Shown here in pieces: positions 55,148 through 64,000 of a stretch of 64,000 nt of DNA; position 1 is the first letter of the stretch; every line of letters starts with the position of its first letter. Source of the stretch: Ceriagrion tenellum (lineage: Eukaryota > Arthropoda > Insecta > Odonata > Coenagrionidae); assembly GCA_963169105.1 (NCBI GenBank), contig OY720643.1:103861697-103925696 (forward strand), read 5' to 3'. Under the pieces are notes generated by a model. That model made no database searches. It was not told the origin of the DNA and was given only the letters and a program-made list of their open reading frames with translations. The position numbers and the translations under genes are program-made.

Positions 55148-55540
55148 ATAGAGTAAAAAAACTGACGACGAAGAAGGCGAAGCAGGTGGTTATTGACGGT
55201 CGTTCAGGTTTCCCTCCCAGTGAAACTCTCCATCTCTGCCAACGTTTCGGTTCACGAGTCCTAATATATACGTCTGGCTTCAGGTCAGATATCGTATGAT
55301 TGATACGCTGATTTCTGCCTTTTTTCCCCTGGTCTCTCGTATGCTTCTCAGCAGTGGTTCCCAGAAATAGCCGAGTGGGTATCCAGCGTCACGATTCATG
55401 GTTTGTATGGTCTTCGATCCGGATTTCGATCGCTTACCGGGTTGGTTGAGTTCGAATCGCTCGAGACCATTGAGGAATATGGAGAGGGCACTGAAGCATA
55501 ACAACCAAATGGGTTATCCCGGCTCTTTCCTTACTTTCCT
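55148..55540. other. Intergenic, unassigned
   Basis: No gene or element supported; overlapping short frames only. Confidence 0.35.
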
Positions 55541-56100
55541 ATGGAAAGCACGATGGAATAGACGAATTAGCTGATGTAAAGCAAGAATATCAACCATCTG
55601 TTTAAAGGGCATGTCAGGCAAAGCATGTTCAGTAAGGAGAATACATATTAACCACTTGAGTGCGGCATGACGTGACATCACGTCCTGGTTGTTTTTACAC
55701 TTGTGCTGATGACGTTATATCACGTCATGGGTACCATGAGTGTTGCAGATTTCTCTAGGGGGCATAGTGAAAGTTCCCTAGTGAAAACGGGAACACTCAC
55801 AGTACCCTTGACGTGAAATAACGTCATCAGCTCCAGTTTTAAAACAATCATGACGTGATGTCACGTCATGCCGCACTCAGAGGGTTAAAGAAGTAAGTAG
55901 ATGATGATTTTAATACGTTATCGATGGAAAACTTGCAAAGTAAAATTGCAGAATCAGTGCGTTAGCCCGCAAGCGCGGTAGGAAAATGAGGGACGACAAC
56001 GAAGATGGCGGACTGGCTTCAGCTTCTAGCGTTGGCCAGCAAAGCAAGCGCCCTCTCCATCTACTCCAATGCTCGAGACAATTCCGAGCACGCAACTAAG
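55540..56100. repeat. Dispersed repeat copy carrying a TTAA foldback
   Basis: Inverted relative to 43600-44165 and parallel to 62690-62940. GAGAATACATA TTAA at ~55638-55651 corresponds to GAGAATGCATA TTAA at 62698-62711, and GAAGTAAGT and CGATGGAAAAC follow in both. Interrupted by 55652-55884. Confidence 0.65.
55652..55884. mobile_element. TTAA-flanked foldback MITE, compact form
   Basis: Ends CCACTTGAGTGCGGCATGAC and GTCATGCCGCACTCAGAGGG; TTAA at 55648-55651 and 55885-55888. Almost the whole 233 bp folds back. It contains several TGACGTGA/TCACGTCA words. Same family as the composite at 20550-22330. Confidence 0.88.
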
Positions 56101-57247
56101 TCATGTGTTACAATCTCGAAGGGTTGGAAATTTTGGTGCATTTGAAGCACTTTTTTAAAAATCTCACGCTGCCTTCCCAATAGAGTTTTTCTCGCGGTAG
56201 TATTTTTTGTGCGCTTTTATATCCCAGTAATGGACACAATTAACAACATATCAGATGTTTAAGACAGCCAGTTGAGCAGGTAAAACTCACCTAAATCTTA
56301 AGCCGGTCGTTGTTGTACCACGTGACTCCATAGTTACGCGATCGAGATTATCTCGATCACCACTGGGGCGAGGGGGGGGGGGGGTGTTTTTGAATAGCTC
56401 GAGATAATCTCACTCGCTTGACAACTCGAGCGGTTGATTCCGAGTGGTTACCAACCCGCTCGGAATTTGGTGTCTTTGAAACTTTTCATTTCGAACACGA
56501 GTTGAGTTGCCATGAAGTCGAGTGTTAAGTTTGGCAAAGTTGCTCGGTCCGCGAGACGTTTATGGATAATGACCAAATTTCTGCGGAAAAGAATGAAAAC
56601 AATTGTGCGCAAAGCTTCAAATAAAGTTTGCGGCGGAGAGGAAGCTGATATTTTTAGTATTTATGAATGGTATACGTGCTACCGGAATTAATGGATGTAT
56701 AGATTGATAGATACATAGACACATAAACCTATTTTTCCTGATCATTTTTATTCAGTGAAGTAAATGATTGCATTGCGAAAAATAGATTACGCATGCATTT
56801 GTCGGCAAATGACGCCAAGGCATTATGGTCAGTAGTCGCAGAGATACTCATTTTCTGCCTCGACCCAAAGAAGACTTGGAAATTTTGCGCGATTCTGTTT
56901 CTTCGTAACACGATAGCGCCACTGCCAAACGGTGAAATAGTGAGTAGCACCGCCATATTTTATTTTATTTTTCGATTCTCGCACCGTTCTAGCGTACGGA
57001 ACGCTTATTTTTCGTATTGTCGCAATGGTCGTAACGTCAGAAGATGCAGAATTGCGCGTGTCGCTACGCTACCCTAGCAAACGCTGTTATATCACCGCGT
57101 TATGATAGCGTATGTAGAAACAGAATAGCCCCCCATGGTCAGACTTTAACCAGAACCTGTACACGCGACAGAGAACCTTTTTCGTCTTTTCCCAGCAAAT
57201 TGCATTGTCCCGGTAAATGCTGTGCTCGGCCGCGGCGGATTTTTCAG
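56101..57247. other. Intergenic, unassigned
   Basis: Includes the palindrome GATCGAGATTATCTCGATC (~56340) and a run of about 13 G near 56372. CpG-bearing stretches at 56800-57240 have promoter-like look (GCCATATTTTA context at ~56960) but no proven function. Confidence 0.3.
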
Positions 57248-57418
57248 GTTGGCAAGCCTGAAGTGGCACTCGTGTTCGCTTCAAGTCAAGCTGAAGTGCC
57301 GCTTTACCCTTGTGACGATCCTCCTGCTGCAGAGCAACACCAAGTTACAGTCAAGATCGCTAAATTCAGGAATGAGACGTATTTTCTGGTAGTTTCAGCC
57401 CATATTTCTGGTCATTGA
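57248..57418 (+). CDS. Possible terminal coding exon of an unrecognised gene
   Basis: After TTTTTCAG (ending 57247) the frame reads VGKPEVALVFASSQAEVPL, ends KIAKFRNETYFLVVSAHI and stops with TGA at 57416-57418. Composition is protein-like and the next ~660 bases are AT-rich with AATAAA at ~57696, as in a 3' UTR. I found no upstream exon and recognise no family. It may equally be chance or transposon-derived. Confidence 0.22.
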   Translation, partial: VGKPEVALVFASSQAEVPLYPCDDPPAAEQHQVTVKIAKFRNETYFLVVSAHISGH

Positions 57419-58280
57419 TTGATATAATTAAACATACTTGTGCCAATAACAGTCCGAGCAACATCTTAACTGAGCATTCATGCTATCTTTGATATATTAA
57501 TACAAGATATGGTACTCTTCAAAGAGCTTCCTTTTTATGGAATTCATATCGTCTTCATTCTAAGTCTACATGATTTCTTAGTAATCAAAATGAGGCACCT
57601 CATTACATAACCTCGTGGTCTGTAAATGACTCCGTGTATGCAGAACACGTATTTTTCCGTCACTAACCTAAAAAGTCAATGTCATCACTTTTTGTAATAA
57701 ACATGGTACTTTATGTTTTTTTTTAAATGTTCTAATTTGAGTAATTTTCTGTGCTTAAGGTATTTCATCGAGTATGGATTATGCCCTCATTTTCAAATTT
57801 CTATTTCATGTATGCTTTTGATTTCTTCAGGTTTTATGTTTCATTTCTTCAGTTTTATCGTCATTAGGCAAGCTATTTAATTTTTTTTAATGAATGTTGT
57901 TAATAATAAGGGTATTCACGTCAAAGTCAATCAATTTAATTGAAAAATAAATCTAGGACTGTGTGCACAGGACATTTAATTTTTTACAAATGTGAGCATA
58001 TAATAGCTTCTCAGTATAATACATGGTGGGTTTTTGTATATTTAAAACTGTCATCAAATTTCACAAATGATATTACAGTTGTTTGGTGGTAGTACTTTTT
58101 TTGTCATTTTTCGGTGAAAGCAGTTATGGAGCAGTTAGTTGCGCTTGCTGGTTCGGGAACTTGGTCATTTGCAGATAGAGGACGCACGTAGACTCGAGGC
58201 GTTTGAGATGTGGGTTTAGAGGAGAATGGAGAGGGCGACGAGAGAGATGAATGGAGGTTGGTGTGGCGAGAAAGACGAAG
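57419..58280. other. AT-rich intergenic sequence
   Basis: No repeat or gene identified; AATAAA motifs at ~57696 and ~57944. Confidence 0.4.
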
Positions 58281-58284
58281 TGAC

Positions 58285-58400
58285 AAGGGCGAATTTCCAC
58301 ATAGGAAAAAAATCACCCGCTTTGACCGGGTCTCGAGCCCGGATCCCTCGATTTCCGGCCGAGTGCTTTAGCCTGTTACGGCACTAGCTAAGATTTTTTT
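58285..58400 (-). repeat. tRNA-derived SINE (minus strand)
   Basis: The minus strand shows AACAGGCTAAAGCACT (A-box side), CGGCCGGAAATCG and GGGCTCGAGACCC (B box), then the GCGGGTGATTTTTTTCCTA tail, as in 42040-42155. A further A-box-like GCGTAGCTTGACTGGCTAAA lies at 58600-58619 (+). Confidence 0.65.
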
Positions 58401-58617
58401 TTTGGATTCAGGGGGACAGGATGGCGTAGAATGCCGGGCAATTTTTATGTCGACCTTTACCTCCCGGTCTGTGGCGCTTGGCGCACGACTCTCAGTCTCG
58501 TGGAATAAAAATTATCCGGCAGTCAAGACCATCCTGTTCCATAAAGCCAAAAATGAAGAAAGAAGAGAAAGAGGAAAGTCCACAGAGAAAGAGCACGACG
58601 CGTAGCTTGACTGGCTA

Positions 58618-59757
58618 AAGGCAGGGACACAATCAACGCGTGCGTGTGACGCGAGACGTTAACGGGAGACGGGGAACGCAAGTCAGCGGACACAATCGAC
58701 GTTAACGCGGCCCGGAGTAACAATTGAATAACGCAGGCGCAGCTAAGAGATCAGGTGTAAACAGGTGTGAAAGTAAATAAAGCCGTGTCCCAATTCGTTA
58801 GGCATTAGGGAGGATGCGGTTAGCTACCTAAATATTTAGAGGCCTTTCGCTAAGGGAGCTTGATTTGGGACATCCTTCGCTAGTGTTGCCGTCTACCGAG
58901 CTGGAAACGAATGAAAAACATGTGAGTAATTAATAAAGGACGGAATGAAACAAATGAAACCTGAAATTAAGACTTTTTTGGCGCCTGTGGCTACCTTCGT
59001 ATGCGTTGTGAGATTTGGAAAGTGAAATTACATTTTTTTTCATCCATTTCGTTGTTTGGAGATTCGTTAGTTTTTAGTTTTCGGGGTATTTAAGTTTGTG
59101 TTGGTGTTCTGGGATTTAAATTCGTTTTTTTTTTAAGTGTACTAAGTAGAATTTTTCTTTTGAAGTCGGTTGTTGGGTTGCGAAACATTAGAGAATTCTT
59201 TCAATTACAGACAAAATACTTGCCGGCCATGTTTGCCACTTTTCAACTACTTCCTTGAGTACGAGTTTCCTTGTACGACGCATGCAGCGCTTTGCATTAT
59301 GGGAAATTCAATATGGAGGCGGATTTAGGATAAACTCCATGTACCCTAAATTTCACCCCCGAGAAAGGCACCTAAATTCGCTCCCACATGATGCCTAACG
59401 AATTGGGACACACTTCAAGATGGCGTCCTCCCTAAATCTGCCGATTTAGCTGCCTAAATGGCGAATTGGGACACAGCTTAATTTGTCGTCGCCAAGAGCT
59501 ATCTTCAGCAGTTGGATGAATCTGCCGACAGATGGCTCCCATTCCCGGATTCTCGGGACTATTCGGGATTCGGGACTCGGGATTGGTTTTCCGTGTACGG
59601 GACACGGGAAGAGATGAAAGTTGCCCATCTCACGCGTACACGTACTCGCCGTACACGTTCATTGTGTCCGCTCGCTATACTTTCCCGTCAGCCATCTTTT
59701 CGCGTATTCCCGTTAACGGCTCACGTTACACGTACACGTTGATTGTGTCCCAGCCTT
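58618..59757. mobile_element. TIR element with AGGC.GGGACACAATC ends, hosting a nested element
   Basis: Left end AAGGCAGGGACACAATCAAC and right end GTTGATTGTGTCCCAGCCTT, with similarity continuing ~50 bases (GTTAACGGGA / TCCCGTTAAC). TA/TAA-type flanks. The 698-bp element at 58781-59478 is inserted inside. Confidence 0.75.
58781..59478. mobile_element. TAA-flanked PIF/Harbinger-like element, copy 2
   Basis: Ends AGCCGTGTCCCAATTCG and GGGACACAGCT; TAA at 58778-58780 and 59479-59481. Co-linear with 54080-54772 throughout with scattered substitutions and few indels, so both copies are young relative to their hosts. Confidence 0.88.
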
Positions 59758-60012
59758 TAAGCGAGGGTGGCTTAAGGTAGTTTGAGCGAGATAGTTCCTT
59801 AGTCATAATGGAGTCCACATTCGATTTAGACGTTTTAATCTCAGCAGCTGTAGGGAGCACGAATAAAATATTGCATTATATTTTGCGCAATAATATACTT
59901 TGATATGACTGAAATTCTAAATAATTAAATAAAAATATCTACATAGTCTTAAATTCATGTTAAGAATGAAAGCACTTAGTTTTTTACCACCAATATATTT
60001 AAACCAAAAATC

Positions 60013-60892
60013 GGTAAATGTCCGCTTCCGTCACACACCTTTCAAAAATTGTTTTCGACCCTTTTTACATAGCGTATCACCGCGAAATTTTTGTGACAAA
60101 AACTAGAAAGATGCCGGTATCTAGTGATAATTTTATTTTGGGGGAAAAAGTGATGTACGATGAATAGGAAATTTTCAAAGCTTGAGGTGACGTTTTTCCC
60201 GGCCGCCATTGCACTGTTTCCCCTTTTGACCGCAGCGTGGCGCGACAGTCGATGAGTTGCGTTTACCCACTAACATCTCCCGTTCCATGTTAATGAGACG
60301 TATTTTCTAGAAAAAAATCTCCCTCGAGACGGTTGGTGATTAGAAGGGTGGAAATAGGTGGTGTAGGCATCTAGAGACGTATATTTTCTAGAAAAAAATC
60401 TCCCTCGAGACGGTTGGTGATTAGAAGGGTGGAAATAGAAGGTGCAGGCATGTAGAGACGTATATTTTCTAGAAAAAAAACTCCCTCGAGACGGTTGGTG
60501 ATTAGAAGGGTGGAAATAGGAGGTGCAGGCATGTAGAGACTTATATTTTCTAGAAAAAAAATCTCCCTCGAGACGGTTGGTGATTAGAAGGGTGGAAATA
60601 GGAGGTGTAGGCATGTAGAGACGTATATTGTAGAGGTGAAGTTACAAATATCCCTCTGTCGGAGCTTTCGCGAAACTGAGAAAATGGCGTCGAAAAAGTC
60701 GGAAAAATGACGAATATTGGTCATTTTCTAACGTGAATATCTCAAAAACCTGTGGCTTAACAACTTTGCTGTATCTTTTGTTTTGTACTGTGATTTTTCA
60801 AGAACTAAACTATGTCACAGTCATAATCCTTAATATCACCAATTTCTGGGAATAAGTGTTTGAAAGGTGTGTGACGGAAGCGGACATTTACC
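60013..60892. mobile_element. 880-bp TIR element with 8-base duplication and internal 81-bp repeats
   Basis: Ends GGTAAATGTCCGCTTCCGTC and GACGGAAGCGGACATTTACC (TIR ~34 bp); perfect 8-base duplication CAAAAATC at 60005-60012 and 60893-60900. hAT-like by duplication length, but the ends are not classical. Four 81-82-bp tandem units inside. Confidence 0.88.
60296..60620. repeat. Four tandem 81-82-bp repeats
   Basis: Each unit has GAGACGTATATTTTCTAG, TCCCTCGAGACGGTTGGTGA and TTAGAAGGGTGGAAATAG. TCTCC words lie at ~60318, 60399, 60480 and 60562. The minus strand is open across the units because 81 is a multiple of three. Confidence 0.92.
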
Positions 60893-61048
60893 CAAAAATC
60901 TACCGGTTTCGGGCTTTTCAGGCCGATATCAAGATAACAAATTTGTAATCTTGATAATGGCCTGAAAAAGCCGAAACCGGTAGATTAGTTTGTGGTTTAA
61001 ATGTATTGGTGGAAGAAAAAACTTAGTGGTTTCATTCTTGAAATGAAT

Positions 61049-61346
61049 CGTAATCAATTCCACAAAGTGAATTCGCCAACCATTGATTTTATAGGTCTTT
61101 AACTTGACTAATTTTTTCCACGCGATACGTTTAAAACTGCTTCGCGACTTGTAACTTTTAAATGGTGGCGCGGTGGATTCTCACGGAAATGATATTTCGG
61201 TCAAACTACGTTAATGGTTAAGCATCTCGTCATTACTTAAGGTAATCATTTCGCTCAAGTATGGACGATTCGTTACGCTTGCAAGTGCTCATAACTTGAC
61301 ATCAATCCATCCTTTTTTATCATCGATCCAATAAAACTCTCTAAAA
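61049..61346. other. Intergenic, unassigned
   Basis: No gene or repeat supported. Confidence 0.4.
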
Positions 61347-61567
61347 GTCAGTATCGTCTTCTCGAAGCAATTAAAGCTGACCCAGGAATGTGAAACTTGC
61401 TAGGAATAGTGGTCGAGACCCACAAAACCAACTGCGAAAGTAGTGCAAACTCCGTTTAGCAATTAGAAGGGGTTGTGATTACCCCAATAATCATTTAGCC
61501 CCATGTACAGATCACAAACTTTATGCAGTGTTTTTCCTTTGACGTGTTTTTTTTCGTTTAGATTCAA
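61347..61567 (+). repeat. ~210-bp direct repeat, left copy
   Basis: Shares with 62118-62327 long words such as AATAGTGGTCGAGACCCACA, GGTTGTGATTACCCCAATAA and TTTATGCAGTGTTTTTCCTT. Confidence 0.88.
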
Positions 61568-61749
61568 TCACGGTATAGCGTTGTAAAAGAAAAACAATTG
61601 CAAAGATTGGGGAAAGATTTTTGAACCCGTGAAAAAAATAAAATAAAGATAGGGAACCACAATTTATAGCTTTTGGGAAGTTTCATTCTGTTGTTTTTGA
61701 AATAATATCGGGAATTGTTATCACCGTGTAGCGTCTCTCGAATTTTAGA

Positions 61750-62075
61750 GAGATTGAGGTGGGAGCCCCTAGAGACTCGGAGGCTACACTCTGGGCTTAG
61801 GTCTCCAGAGAACTTCAGGACTGATATTTTTTCATATCGACACAGAGAATATAATCACGACTCCTCACTACATCTCTAGGTCTGACAGTTGCGACAAAAT
61901 AAGAGAGATACTCTGCCGAACAGATAGGTACAAAAACTTGTTCTTTCCGCGAACAATAAGTGACCACAGTAAAAATTGAGCTCCTCTAAATACACTTCCA
62001 TAGTGCACGTCACCATGTCATCTCCCAAACACATCTTTATACGGCTGGTGACCTAACACCCCCTGCCTAAATAAG
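61750..62075 (+). pseudogene. LINE 3' end fragment, GATGTA-tail family
   Basis: GGTGGGAGCCCCTAGAGACT, CATCTCTAGGTCTGACAG and TTGTTCTTTCCGCGAACAAT match 37780-38010 in order; 3' end ACACCCCCTGCCT at ~62060. Lies between the two direct repeats. Confidence 0.75.
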
Positions 62076-62117
62076 TCTTGGGGACTTATTTAGGCTCTAA
62101 GCCTAAATTGCATCATC

Positions 62118-62327
62118 TTTTTGAAGCAATTAAAGATGACCCAGGAATGTGAAACTTGGCAGGAATAGTGGTCGAGACCCACAAAACCAACTGCGAAAGT
62201 TGTACAAACTCCGAATAGCAATTATAAGGGGTTGTGATTACCCCAATAATCATTTAGCCCCATGTACAGATCATAAACTTTATGCAGTGTTTTTCCTTTA
62301 ACGTTTTTTTTTCAATTAGATTCGGAG
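62118..62327 (+). repeat. ~210-bp direct repeat, right copy
   Basis: Partner of 61347-61567, about 771 bases apart, same strand, roughly 93% alike by eye. Confidence 0.88.
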
Positions 62328-62690
62328 CAAGTTCTGTTCTGGTACGAAGCAAGTTCTGTTCAAACAAGCCTGTTCCTAAAATATTTCGGTTTTTCATTGT
62401 TGCGTTTTGTTTTCCTATTGGCTTCCTTTTTGTCTGCCGCCAATGCGGCGGCTCGCAGGTATTACGGAGATGTAGATACCCATTGTTTGCTGTATTTCCC
62501 ATGAGAGAAGCATTGAACTCTGTGCTGGGTAGTTTTTTTTAATTACTTACCCTCAAGGTCGAAGTCAAAGACAAGTAATTCTTGAAACATGTAGTGGCTA
62601 CTTATTCATTCCTACTAGATTCATCTCGAGTTGACTGTAGTTTTCACTGGGAATGTGGATTATTATGAATTTAAATATATAAACAGCATA
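62328..62690. repeat. Shuffled fragments of dispersed repeats
   Basis: GGTACGAAGCAAGTTCTGTT (62340) matches 52537 and 63687. CGGTTTTTCATTGTTGCGTT (62386) recurs at 62979. A LINE 3' end scrap (GCGGCGGCTCGCAGGTAT) lies at 62445-62463. Confidence 0.6.
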
Positions 62691-62940
62691 TGTGAGGAGA
62701 ATGCATATTAATGAAGTAAGTTCACGCTGATTTCTAGTTAGATAACGATGGAAAACATCGTAAAATTGAAAAATTAGGGTATAAGCGAGTAGAAATAAAG
62801 GAAAATCGGGGATACAAAGAAGGCGGACAGTCCAAGCCCGCGTCACAGCTTCTAGCTTTGTCAACAATAGAAAGCGCCCCCTCCATCCACCTCAGTGGTT
62901 CAGCGTCCAACAATGTACGTCGCATTGTAATCAATCATAA
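62690..62940. repeat. Dispersed repeat copy with empty TTAA site
   Basis: Parallel to 55635-56095. TTAA at 62708-62711 is the unoccupied counterpart of the foldback insertion at 55652-55884. AGCTTCTAGC and AGCGCCC(C/T)CTCCATC follow in both. Confidence 0.65.
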
Positions 62941-63149
62941 ATTAATTTTGTCTTCAGTGTCGAGTACCTAAAATATTGCGGTTTTTCATTGTTGCGTTTT
63001 GTTTTCCTATTCGCTTCCTTTTTGTCAGAAATTTGTGCTTTTGGTTCCAAAGCATTCAAAATGTTCACTTTTTCCGCAGTGTTGGTTAGATTTTTTCTTG
63101 TTATCCAAAGCAGGGGCATTACGTCGCAACTTATGCCTAGGCAATGAAT

Positions 63150-63990
63150 ATGTATTATGGATTGGGATCTCGTTGCCAAAAACTGTTGTCTAGAATTCCG
63201 CAAAGAAATAACTTTTTGGAAAGTGGTGCCGCCTAGTGATGAAAGACAGAAGTTCAAATGTAAATATAGTCGACAGATTGTAAATAAACAAGTCCTACCG
63301 ATTTTTCTGTGAAATTCAGATTTACCAAATTGTTATTTGGATGAATTGGTTTTTACTTACGAGTAATAATAATGTAGCGGATAAAAAATGTAGTACCACA
63401 CGAGGGACGTAATTATACACTTTTTTAATATCGTCCGGTCTACAGATATATTTATCCTCTCCAAATTTAATTACACAAATACACAATTAACTTCTTAGCA
63501 CTTCGTGAATATCGCTATGCGGAAATTTAATAATAGTGCGAGGTGACTTCATGAGTATTCCCAATGGCCATCATTGCAGTGTAGGTAAAAGGAATGCACT
63601 TACCGCCACCAGGAAAAGATTCTTATTTTTCAATCCAAGTCTCCCATTTCGGAGCCTCGTAGACGCATACCCTGTTTTGCCGCCTGGTACGAAGCAAGTT
63701 CTGTTCAAACAAGGAATTCTGAATTCTTTATTTTGGCAAAACAGGGTTAATGCATTCCAATTATAATCGGATTCTGGCGAACAACGTAGTTTGCACACGA
63801 TGAACGTTTCATTAATCTCTTACTGATTTCCTGTAAAGATATTTCCTCTCCAGAATTTAAAAAGGAAATTTTAGATAGCAAAATATATTCTAAGCATCAA
63901 GTAATTCATAACTCCTCGATCGTCATTGAATATTCACCACAGTCTCACGTTAACAACAATCAACAACGTCTATTTACAATAACAACAGGA
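63150..63990 (+). repeat. Dispersed repeat, copy 2 (partner 52250-52860)
   Basis: Same order of shared words as copy 1, with extra sequence at 63300-63640. Runs to within a few bases of the window end, so the right boundary is unknown. Confidence 0.7.
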
Positions 63991-64000
63991 AAGACTCTAA

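Larger units (their letters stand above)
59951..61048. repeat. Foldback element split by an 880-bp insertion
   Basis: The left outer arm (GAATGAAAGCACTTAGTTTT, ACCACCAATATATTTAAACC) is complementary to 60983-61048. After the insertion the fold continues with TACCGGTTTCGGGCTTTTCA / TGAAAAAGCCGAAACCGGTA. Confidence 0.8.

Noticed and set aside
60270..60614. Minus-strand 114-residue repetitive protein
   Set aside because: Open only because the 81-bp unit is a multiple of three; it lies inside a transposon and is repetitive, with no conserved domain.
60893..60990. Hammerhead core at the axis of the foldback near 60.95 kb
   Set aside because: CTGAAAA replaces CUGANGA and there is no stem II between it and GAAAC.
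61347..62327. LTR retrotransposon (direct repeats as LTRs)
   Set aside because: No TG...CA ends, no primer binding site, no coding interior, only a LINE scrap between the repeats.

Overview
The window is nuclear DNA of an arthropod, most likely an insect. It has spliced genes with GT-AG introns of 0.1 to 3.6 kb, AT-rich introns, and many non-LTR retrotransposon tails, MITEs and foldback elements. The species cannot be named from the sequence.

0-30.4 kb (+ strand): the last 20 exons of a class VII unconventional myosin (Myo7a / Drosophila crinkled type), about 1,222 residues. They encode the tail MyTH4-FERM-SH3-MyTH4-FERM, ending in a stop at 29650-29652 with an AATAAA signal at 30373. The motor, IQ motifs and proximal neck must lie upstream of base 1. 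All exon phases join without a frameshift. The introns hold LINE fragments, a relic pogo transposon, hAT MITEs, TTAA-flanked (piggyBac-type) MITEs and foldbacks.

30.4-43.1 kb: intergenic. It holds a PIF/Harbinger-like element carrying a small two-exon MADF gene, and a CpG-rich stretch at 32.5-34.4 kb with degenerate tandem repeats that ends near a strong splice-donor-like sequence. It also holds MITEs with TTA/TAA target duplications, a 447-bp foldback, LINE fragments, tRNA-derived SINEs and hAT MITEs whose ends are iterated short words.

43.1-51.9 kb (+ strand): a three-exon gene (44844-46193, 46477-46599, 49960-50370; about 627 aa) encoding a BED-finger / hAT-transposase-like protein. The second catalytic Asp is replaced by Val and no flanking transposon ends were found, so it looks like a host-domesticated hAT protein in the DREF/ZBED style. 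About 90 bases after its stop begins an array of eight diverged ~187-bp repeats.

51.9-64 kb: no gene recognised with confidence. It is a mosaic of nested nonautonomous elements: two copies of a ~695-bp TAA-flanked element, a hAT MITE, TTAA foldbacks, an 880-bp element with 81-bp repeats, LINE tails and duplicated dispersed repeats. One possible terminal coding exon is noted at 57248-57418.

The less expected content is the hAT-derived gene with its 3' satellite, hammerhead-ribozyme-like cores inside two structured repeats, and several nested insertions whose empty target can be read from a second copy in the same window.
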